Shown piece by piece: positions 25,469-32,178 of a stretch of DNA of 64,000 bases (position 1 is its first letter; each line of letters starts with the position of its first letter). The stretch lies in contig CAKZKQ010000744.1 in assembly GCA_937123825.1 (NCBI GenBank), positions 1 to 64,000 of the forward strand. The letters are read 5' to 3'. Made by a program: the position numbers and the translations under genes. The notes under the pieces were generated by a model. The model saw only the letters and a program-made list of their open reading frames with translations, ran no database searches and had not been told where the DNA came from. The stretch comes from an uncultured Pseudomonadota bacterium. GTDB taxonomy: Bacteria; Myxococcota_A; Bradymonadia; Bradymonadales; GCA-2716585.

Positions 25469-26118
25469 GGGTCAAAGTTCCCTGGTCCGGTGAAGTTGGT
25501 GTAGGGGCGGCCCTTTTGGACTTTGAAACTGAAACGCCCCGTGAAGGACTCTCCGATGGCGTCGCCGGTGCGGCCGTCGATCACGACCGGGGCGGTGATG
25601 AAGCCGGTGATCTGGCCTTCGAACTCGGGTTCAAAGCGCGTAAAGCGGATGGTGCCGACCGGCTCGGGGATGTCGGTGGCCTCGGGGCAGGTTTGATAAA
25701 AGCCCACCACGGCCCGCACAACACCCTGCTCGCTTTCGCCTTCCAGCGGCAGCGGGATCCCTTCGACACCGGCGTCGGCCAGGTTCTGGCGCGCTGCGGG
25801 GGGTCCAAGCGGGACCTCTTCGCCGACGTTGTCGAGCAGAAACTTGCGGTCGACCTGGATGAAGATGCCGTCGAGGCGATCGATGCCGCCGCCGACCGAC
25901 TGCAACCGGATGGTGGTCACCGAGTCATCAAAGTTGTCGATGGTGAAGAACCCGGGCTCCCAGGGCATGACGTCTTCGTCGCAGCCGCCGATTTCGAGCT
26001 GCGCGGCGTCAAAGCGGCCGGTGCCGGGGGTTGGGTTGCACGCCCAGGCGGTCCAGACCAACGCTCCCAGCGCCAGCCACCACCTCCAGGGCCTTTGTAG
26101 ACCAATCGTCGCGTTCAT
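25465..26118 (-). CDS. Lipoprotein of unknown function
   Basis: A 217-residue lipoprotein: an N-region rich in Arg/Trp, hydrophobic LALGALVWTAWAC with lipobox AWAC, then a Pro/Thr linker. The mature chain is mostly beta-strand-like with two further Cys and ends in FTGPGNFDP. No domain is recognised. AAGGAG/GGGG lies upstream of the ATG. It is coupled by a 4-bp overlap to the HD hydrolase and lies 60 bp after the SAM hydrolase. Confidence 0.75.
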   Translation of the reverse strand: MNATIGLQRPWRWWLALGALVWTAWACNPTPGTGRFDAAQLEIGGCDEDVMPWEPGFFTIDNFDDSVTTIRLQSVGGGIDRLDGIFIQVDRKFLLDNVGEEVPLGPPAARQNLADAGVEGIPLPLEGESEQGVVRAVVGFYQTCPEATDIPEPVGTIRFTRFEPEFEGQITGFITAPVVIDGRTGDAIGESFTGRFSFKVQKGRPYTNFTGPGNFDP

Positions 26119-26178
26119 CTCTGCCCCTGTCTCCTTGCTCCATCGACGCCACCCCTTCTAAGAAGCGGGGCTTGCCCT

Positions 26179-26982
26179 TCACGCATTCCAGTGTACCTCG
26201 ACCTGGGCACCGGCGGCCAGACCAAGCCTTTGGGCGGCCGATCCATGGTTGACCGCCACTTCCACGTGGCCCGATGAGCCCACCAGGACCAGCAGCGCCC
26301 CTTGCGGGGCCTGGCCGTAGGTCCACTGCAGGCCCTCGACGGGGTCGAGGTGGTCGTGGGCGGGCCAGCGGACCGTCACCCCGGATGGCGCTGCGCCCAG
26401 CGCCCCGATGGGGATGTTGGTGCGCAGGTTGCCAAAATGGTCCACGTCGGTGATCACCCCGCGCGCGCACCCAGGCTCGATCTGCGGCGGCGCCCAGAAG
26501 CCACCGTCCACCAGCGCCTCCACGGGCGGTCCAAGTGCCTGCAAGGCAACCCCCGCCGCCAGATGCGCCCCTGTGGGTGAAAAGACGTCGCGGCCATGGA
26601 AGGTGGCCGAGATGGTCTTGCGCAGCACGTCGGGGTTGGTCACCTCGTGCGCCACCACAGGGCCGCCCAGCGCCTCCAAAACAGGGCCAAAGAGGCCATT
26701 GTCTGGACCCACAAAGCGGTGCCCACCGCACTCGATGGCCACCGCCTTGCGCGCGGTGCCCACCCCTGGGTCGATCACAGCCACGTGAACCGTCCCTGAT
26801 GGAAAGTAAGGCACGCTGTCGCGCAACACCAGCGCCGCGTGCGCCACATCTTGCCTTGGCAGGTGGTGAGAGATGTCGACTAGCCTTGCTTCGGGGCAGA
26901 TCCCCAGGATGACCCCGCGCATGGCCCCGACGTAAGCGTCTTCAAGACCAAAATCGGTCGTCAACGTGATCAACGGTGTCAT
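26179..26982 (-). CDS. SAM hydroxide adenosyltransferase (DUF62 family)
   Basis: A 267-residue cytoplasmic enzyme of the S-adenosyl-L-methionine hydrolase/fluorinase superfamily, which splits SAM to adenosine and methionine using water. Family motifs: LTTDFGLEDAYVGAM at the N-terminus (nucleoside/SAM site), VDISHHLP, VIDPGVGTARK, FVGPDNGLF, FHGRDVFSPTGAHLAAG, and DHFGNLRTN in the C-terminal domain. The 23-residue insertion loop of true fluorinases is absent, supporting hydrolase rather than halogenase. It lies 72 bp downstream of fabL on the same strand. Confidence 0.9.
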   Translation of the reverse strand: MTPLITLTTDFGLEDAYVGAMRGVILGICPEARLVDISHHLPRQDVAHAALVLRDSVPYFPSGTVHVAVIDPGVGTARKAVAIECGGHRFVGPDNGLFGPVLEALGGPVVAHEVTNPDVLRKTISATFHGRDVFSPTGAHLAAGVALQALGPPVEALVDGGFWAPPQIEPGCARGVITDVDHFGNLRTNIPIGALGAAPSGVTVRWPAHDHLDPVEGLQWTYGQAPQGALLVLVGSSGHVEVAVNHGSAAQRLGLAAGAQVEVHWNA

Positions 26983-27054
26983 GGGCGACCTCCGGTGACG
27001 TTTTGCACCCTCAACGCGGTCAAAACCGGCGCTTCAGGCAGGTGGCAAGGTGGC

Positions 27055-27816
27055 TCAGGCCAGGATGGAGTAGCCGCCGTCGATGGCGATGGTCTGCCCC
27101 TGGATCATCTGCGCCAGGGGGCTGGCCAGCAGCAGCGCCACGTCGGCCACGTCTTTGGGCGTGGCGATGCGGCCGTTGGGCGTGCGCATGGCGGCGATCT
27201 GAATGAGCTGCTCGCGGTTGGGGAAGTGGGTCAGCGCCTTGGTGTCCACCACACCGGGGCACAGGGCGTTGACGGTGATCCCGTCTTTGCCAAGCTCCAT
27301 GGCCAGATGGCGCACGGTGGCCTCAAGGGCAGCCTTGCTGGCCCCGACGGCGGCGTAGTTCTCAATGGCGCGGCCCGCCCCGGCGCTGGTCAGCGCCATG
27401 ATCCGGCCCCCTTTGGGCATCTTGGGCGCCAGCACCTGGGTCAGCGCCAGGAAGGACCGGGCGTTGATGTCCATGGTCCACTGCCAGTGCTTGGCGCTGA
27501 GCTCCATCGCGGGGCGCAGCACTCCAGAGGCGGCGTTGCTGATGAAGATGTCCACCGGACCGAGCTCTTCGAGGACCTGCTGGCCCACCTCAGCCGCCGC
27601 ACCTTTGTCGCGCAGGTTGCAGCGGATGCACAGCGGGGCGGCGCCGCCAGCTTCAGCGATGGCCTTTTCGGTGGCCTCGCGCCCGTCGTGGTCCGAAAAG
27701 TAGGTCAGCGCCACCTGGGCGCCGCGCGCGGCGAACGCCGTGCACATCGCCCTGCCGATATCTCCCGAGCCGCCGGTGATCAGCACCCGACGATCTTTAA
27801 AATCCAACGCGTTCAA
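27055..27816 (-). CDS. fabL: Enoyl-ACP reductase III, FabL-type SDR
   Basis: A 253-residue short-chain dehydrogenase/reductase. The Rossmann motif is ITGGSGDIGRAM; NADPH/active-site residues are Asn in ISNAASGVLRP, Ser-Ala-Gly, and the Tyr-Lys pair in ENYAAVGASKAALEA. Segments such as AASGVLRPAMEL..HWQWTMDIN, ALTHFPNREQL and MIQGQTIAIDGG match the FabL subgroup of enoyl-ACP reductases, which reduces the enoyl-ACP double bond in fatty-acid synthesis with NADPH. The start is a TTG whose last bases overlap the upstream stop as TTGA, with AAGGAG 6 bp before it; longer in-frame starts would run into the upstream gene. Confidence 0.85.
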   Translation of the reverse strand: MNALDFKDRRVLITGGSGDIGRAMCTAFAARGAQVALTYFSDHDGREATEKAIAEAGGAAPLCIRCNLRDKGAAAEVGQQVLEELGPVDIFISNAASGVLRPAMELSAKHWQWTMDINARSFLALTQVLAPKMPKGGRIMALTSAGAGRAIENYAAVGASKAALEATVRHLAMELGKDGITVNALCPGVVDTKALTHFPNREQLIQIAAMRTPNGRIATPKDVADVALLLASPLAQMIQGQTIAIDGGYSILA

Positions 27817-29201
27817 TGGCTCTCCTTGCCCTGACTGAGGGTGATCCTCACCGCACGGCGCGTCAACCACGCTCTGCGGCGGTGATCCCACCAACTTTCC
27901 AGCACTGCGCCCACACTGGGCGCCACACGCCCTGTATACACGACCTGACCGTTGTAATGCACCTGCACAGGGATCGACGCGCTGCCATCGGGCAACAACA
28001 CCGTCAGCCCCTCCAGCGGCGCGTCGCCCTCGATCCTGGCCACCCACCCCCCATCACCGCGCTGCTCCAACACACCGGCCAACCGCTGCCCAGACCCATA
28101 ACCCCCATCCGACCACCTGGGCCGAATCCAATGCACTCGCCCCGGCACCTGACCGTGGGCCACGGTGCGGTACTCAAAGCGTTTCTGGGGGCCTGCGCAG
28201 CGCCGCGCGGACATCCAGTCGATCATGGGGCCGTTCTGGTGGTGCATGAAGTGGTGGCCGTGGCCGGGGTCTTCATAATAACGCACGTCGTGGGCTCGGG
28301 CCTTGAGCAGCGCGTGGGTGTCTCGGGACTGTTGGACCAGGATGGTGCCGTCGTAGAAGCCGTGCATCAAAAACACGGGGACCTTGGCCATGTTGCCCAG
28401 CGCCTCGACCTCTTCGGGGGTCGCCGAGCACCTGGGGGCGATCGCGCGCCACATCCAGGGAAACTTCATCGCCAGATGCCAGGAGCCCGCCGCGCCGCTG
28501 CTGGCGCCGCCAAGGCTCACCTGCGCTTCATCGACGTTCAACCACCCCCTTAAATCTTCCAGCACCGCCAACACGCGCCGCTCCCCTTCATCGACCCACC
28601 ACGCGCCGCCCTTCATCCTCGGGCACACCAGGATCACCCCTTTGGCCGCCGCTTCGCCCTGCCAGTTCATCTGACAACTGCGCTCGGGCGTGCCGTGGGA
28701 GCCGCCGCCGTGGAGGGAGAAATGCACGGGCCACGGCCGCCGGGGATCATAATCGCGGGGCACCATGGTGATGTAGCGGATCTTGCCGCGCGGCCGCCTG
28801 GGCGCCCAGCGCACGTGCTTGCCCCCAGAAACGGCGCCGCGCGCTGGGGAGAGCGAGAGTGCCTCAAAGACCTGCTCGGGGCTCGACGCGTGCAGCCTCC
28901 TGGCGGCCTCCAAAGGCCCGCTGGCGCCTTGGACCGCCAGACGGACCGCATGACCAGACACCGCCTTGAACGCGCTTAGAGCGTGTGTGCGGGCGTCCTG
29001 GGCGGCACGCAAGGCATCGCTGGCGTCTGGAGCGGCGCTGGGCGGTGCTTTCTGGGGGGATTTTTGGGCTTTGGGTGCGGGCTGGGCCTGGGCGCGCTGG
29101 GGAGGATGGGGCCAGAGCAGGACCCAGGCGGCGGCGCAGAGCAGCGCCAGGCCCAGGGCGGCAAGGAGCGCCTGGGGCCAGGGGCGCCGCCGGGCGCTCA
29201 C
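27813..29201 (-). CDS. Membrane-anchored alpha/beta-hydrolase (esterase/PHB-depolymerase-like)
   Basis: About 462 residues from a GTG that overlaps the upstream stop as GTGA. Residues 8-31 are a signal or anchor (LLAALGLALLCAAAWVLLW), followed by a Pro/Ala/Lys linker. The hydrolase domain shows an oxyanion-type HFSLHGGGSHGTPERSC, the nucleophile elbow GGASSGAAGSW, FLMHGFYDGTI (Asp) and DPGHGHHFMHH (His), together a complete Ser-Asp-His set. The arrangement fits feruloyl-esterase/PHB-depolymerase-like enzymes; the true substrate is unknown. The last 100 residues look like a beta-rich accessory domain. It is coupled to both neighbours by 4-bp overlaps. Confidence 0.8.
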   Translation of the reverse strand: MSARRRPWPQALLAALGLALLCAAAWVLLWPHPPQRAQAQPAPKAQKSPQKAPPSAAPDASDALRAAQDARTHALSAFKAVSGHAVRLAVQGASGPLEAARRLHASSPEQVFEALSLSPARGAVSGGKHVRWAPRRPRGKIRYITMVPRDYDPRRPWPVHFSLHGGGSHGTPERSCQMNWQGEAAAKGVILVCPRMKGGAWWVDEGERRVLAVLEDLRGWLNVDEAQVSLGGASSGAAGSWHLAMKFPWMWRAIAPRCSATPEEVEALGNMAKVPVFLMHGFYDGTILVQQSRDTHALLKARAHDVRYYEDPGHGHHFMHHQNGPMIDWMSARRCAGPQKRFEYRTVAHGQVPGRVHWIRPRWSDGGYGSGQRLAGVLEQRGDGGWVARIEGDAPLEGLTVLLPDGSASIPVQVHYNGQVVYTGRVAPSVGAVLESWWDHRRRAWLTRRAVRITLSQGKESH

Positions 29202-31528
29202 GGGGTGCAGTCCGAGAGGCTGTTGATCCAGTCGCGGATGAGGGTCGTGCCGGGATCGTCGATGACGCGGCTGGCCAGCGGGGGCATGCCGTCGTCGTCA
29301 CGGCGGACGGTGCGCTGGTACATGGCCGAGGCCTCGGCGTTGCCGGGCGAGATCAGTAAAAGGCCGTTGATGCCAAGGTCGCCCTCTTTGGGCTCGATGT
29401 TGCAGGTCCGGGTTTGGGACAGGGGCATCTCGTAGCGCAGGTCGATGTCGGAGGTGGCGGTGCCGTTGGGCAGGTGACAGGGCGCGCAGTTGGACTGCAT
29501 GTAGGACCGGGCGCGGTCGGCCAACGGGGCGTCGCCGTAGGGGTCCGGGTAGTGGGCCAGTGCGCTGACGTCGCCAGCGGGCGGGTTGGCAAAGGCGTTC
29601 ATGGCCACCAGGCGCTCGATCTGGTTGTCGGGAGACCCGGCGGGGCCGGCAAAGTCTTTGTTGAGTTGGCCGGTTTGCAGGCCCAGGACCTGACCGCTGG
29701 CCTCGGTGTGGCAGGCCTTGCACTGGGCGCGGCTGGGGTAGTCCCAGGTGATGGGGCCGCCGTCGGTCTGGAAGGTCTTGGTGGCGGCGCCCGGCAAGAG
29801 GAAGGCCTCGGTGCGGTCGTCGTTCCACTGGTAGCTGTAGCCAAACCAGGTTTCGGCGCCCTTGACCATAAAGCGGGTCTCGATGATCTGATCCTGGCCG
29901 CCTTGCTTCAGATAGAAGTTCTTGACCACCACGGTCTTCTCGGGGAAGTCCCAGGCGCCGGTCTCGTCAAAGGTGATCTTGCCGCCCTCGGGCAGCGCAA
30001 AGTAGCGGGTCTTGCCCGCGCCGTCGCTCCATAGCTGCGAGTTGACGCTGTAGGGGATCAGCCCCGGGTCGAGGGTCTGAGAGGCGACGTCGGCAAAGCA
30101 GCCGGTCTCGGTCAGGGTCTGGGGCAGCGGCTCAAAGTCGTCGACCGGCGCGGCGCGCTCCAGGCGATAGATGCCTCCCGAGGCGTAATCGACGATGTAA
30201 AGCTCGTTGTTGTCGTCTTCGCCAAAGGACGAGATCTTCAGGTTGGTCAGCGCCAACTCGATGACCTGGTAGTCTTCGTCGATCTCGTGGCCTTCGGGCG
30301 GGTCGGGGGCGTTGCCGTCCGAGGGGGTGAGGGCAAAAATCTGGCCGTTGGCAAAGTCGCCGTAGATGTACGCGCCGCCAAGCTCGGGCAGCAGGTCGCC
30401 GCGGTAGACGTAGCCGCCGGTGATGGACAGGCCGACGGTGTGGTCGTAGTGGGCCACGCCGGGCAAAAAGAGCGGCGACTCACAGTCTTGTTGGGGGTTG
30501 TAGCAGCGCTGCCCTTCCATCGGGCGCCAGCCGTAGTTGCCGCCCTTTTCAATGATGTCGACCTCTTCGATGGTTCGCTGACCGACGTCGGCGGCCCAGA
30601 GCTGGCCGGTGAAGTCATCAAAGGCAAAGCGCCAGACGTTGCGCAGGCCCGTGGCGTAGATCTCTTCGCGTGCGTTGGCGTTGTTGACGTAGGGGTTGTC
30701 CGGCGGAATCTTGTAGAGGCCGTCGTTGCCCATGTCTTTGACGTCGATGCGCAGGATCTTGCCCAGCAGCGTCAGGTTGTTCTGGGCGTTGTTGTCGGGG
30801 TCGCCCGAGCTGCCGCCGTCGCCCACCGAGATGTAGAGCATCCCGTCGGGACCAAACTCAAGCATGCCGCCGTTGTGGTTGCCGTAGGGCTGGGCAAAGC
30901 TCAGCGCCACCACCTCTGAGCCTGGATCGGCCACGTCGGGGTTGGCGTCCGAGACCTTGAAGCGCGAGATCGTCGTGGGCGTGCCCGGCCCCTGGGCCGT
31001 GTAGTTGACCCAGAGGTAACCGTTGTTGGCAAAGTCGGGGTCGAAGGCCAGGCCCAGCAGGCCGCGCTCGTCGTTGCCAGCGCGGGCAAAGACGCGATCG
31101 GTCAGATCCAGGAAGACCTGCGAGGCGCCAGCGCGCTGATCGTTGGCGAAGACCCGGATGATGCCGCGCTTTTCGACCACAAAGATGCGGTTGGAGCCGT
31201 CGTGCGCCGAGTTGAGATAGACCGGCTGCGTGAACGTGAGGTTGGGGAAGGCCCGCGTGACCCTCAGCGGCGACAAATCGGGCGTCGGCGGCACCTTGCA
31301 GTTGCTCACCGGCACTTCGCCGTTGAACCCTCCCGTGTCGTCGCCGTCCGGCACGTTGTTGTTGCCATCGTCGGCGTCGGCGGTGTCATTGTTGTCAGGC
31401 TCCTGACCCAACACAATGACCGTGTCGTCGCCACACGCCATCAGCGCGCCGCACAACACAACCCCCATCCACAACGCCACCCAAGATTTTGTCGAGCCCA
31501 CCGTTTGCGCTGCTGGCGTACGGTTCAT
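29198..31528 (-). CDS. PQQ-type sugar dehydrogenase fused to a two-CxxCH cytochrome c lipoprotein
   Basis: About 776 residues. A lipoprotein signal with lipobox LMAC is followed by an Asp/Asn-rich linker. Residues about 85-480 are a soluble glucose/sorbosone dehydrogenase propeller (ERGLLGLAFDPDF, the catalytic-His segment GNHNGGMLEFGPDG, YISVGDGG, ATGLRNVWRFAFD, GGNYGWRPMEG, GGYVYRGDLLPELGG). The C-terminal part carries two heme c motifs, CKACH and CAPCH, with candidate distal Met residues, as in DUF/SO2930-like cytochromes. The fusion would pass electrons from a sugar or alcohol to the hemes on the outer face of a membrane. The ATG (MNRTPAA) was chosen for signal length. Confidence 0.85.
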   Translation of the reverse strand: MNRTPAAQTVGSTKSWVALWMGVVLCGALMACGDDTVIVLGQEPDNNDTADADDGNNNVPDGDDTGGFNGEVPVSNCKVPPTPDLSPLRVTRAFPNLTFTQPVYLNSAHDGSNRIFVVEKRGIIRVFANDQRAGASQVFLDLTDRVFARAGNDERGLLGLAFDPDFANNGYLWVNYTAQGPGTPTTISRFKVSDANPDVADPGSEVVALSFAQPYGNHNGGMLEFGPDGMLYISVGDGGSSGDPDNNAQNNLTLLGKILRIDVKDMGNDGLYKIPPDNPYVNNANAREEIYATGLRNVWRFAFDDFTGQLWAADVGQRTIEEVDIIEKGGNYGWRPMEGQRCYNPQQDCESPLFLPGVAHYDHTVGLSITGGYVYRGDLLPELGGAYIYGDFANGQIFALTPSDGNAPDPPEGHEIDEDYQVIELALTNLKISSFGEDDNNELYIVDYASGGIYRLERAAPVDDFEPLPQTLTETGCFADVASQTLDPGLIPYSVNSQLWSDGAGKTRYFALPEGGKITFDETGAWDFPEKTVVVKNFYLKQGGQDQIIETRFMVKGAETWFGYSYQWNDDRTEAFLLPGAATKTFQTDGGPITWDYPSRAQCKACHTEASGQVLGLQTGQLNKDFAGPAGSPDNQIERLVAMNAFANPPAGDVSALAHYPDPYGDAPLADRARSYMQSNCAPCHLPNGTATSDIDLRYEMPLSQTRTCNIEPKEGDLGINGLLLISPGNAEASAMYQRTVRRDDDGMPPLASRVIDDPGTTLIRDWINSLSDCTP

Positions 31529-32178
31529 GCTTTTGTCCATCCTTTCGACCGAAAGAGATTTTACCCACTGCAAGTTAACCACTTTCGCCATTTCGGGTCC
31601 AGCCAGACAGCCTTTTCACGTCGGCAAAAGCCCTGGCGTCGCCCCCCCACCCATCACAATGCCGCCCCACCACCTGCGGGTGCACCGAAACCCTGCACGG
31701 CGAGCTTAAAAAAGAAGCCCGCGTGGTGTGCATACGCTCGGGGGACACAAAAAGGATCACTTTTTACGCCCCCACCTTCCTCAAAACGTCATGTGCCACA
31801 GGTTTGTTAAATCGTTGCACCGGCAAGCCATCACAAAGAATGCTCATTTTTGGTATTTTGCAGAGCGCCTGATACCAAGATGCAGACGAAAGGCTTGCTT
31901 TGGGGCGAGCAATAATGGATGGCAGCAGCCGAAGTTCTCAGTCATAAGCCACAGGTTTGGGGCGAGCAATGATGGATGCTAGAGGCCTCAGGACGAGCGA
32001 AGCTGTAGCAGCGCTACCGCAAGCGAGTTCTGTGGTCTATAGCGCCATCAGGGCCGTCCCAAAACTGTGGCGAAGGGCCGTCACAAATGAAGTCGGACGT
32101 CTGCATCTTGGTATGAACTCTTGACCGAGCGTGTTGAGGGGCAACGGCGGTCTGCAACACACCAAAGATGGGTTTGCC
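31529..32178. other. Divergent intergenic region with repeats
   Basis: About 650 bp between the divergent sugar-dehydrogenase and kinase-FGE genes. It contains the 17-bp inverted-repeat element (31872-32114) and an internal 23-bp direct repeat. Open frames over it are built from the repeats and are not credible genes. The AT-richer part, 31795-31870, may hold promoters for one or both flanking genes, but boxes cannot be fixed by eye. Confidence 0.5.
31872..32114. mobile_element. Small inverted-repeat-bounded element, MITE-like
   Basis: ATACCAAGATGCAGACG at 31872-31888 and its exact reverse complement at 32098-32114 bound a 243-bp segment with no coding capacity. Inside are two copies of TTTGGGGCGAGCAA-ATGGATG (31899-31921, 31956-31978; one mismatch). 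The arrangement resembles a non-autonomous miniature element, but no target-site duplication is evident, so it may instead be a regulatory inverted repeat. It ends about 65 bp upstream of the kinase-FGE start. Confidence 0.5.

Noticed and set aside
31728..31982. 84-codon plus-strand frame in the repeat region before the kinase-FGE gene
   Set aside because: Built from the internal direct repeats (FGASNNGW/FGASNDGC) and lacking any start context; repeat artefact.
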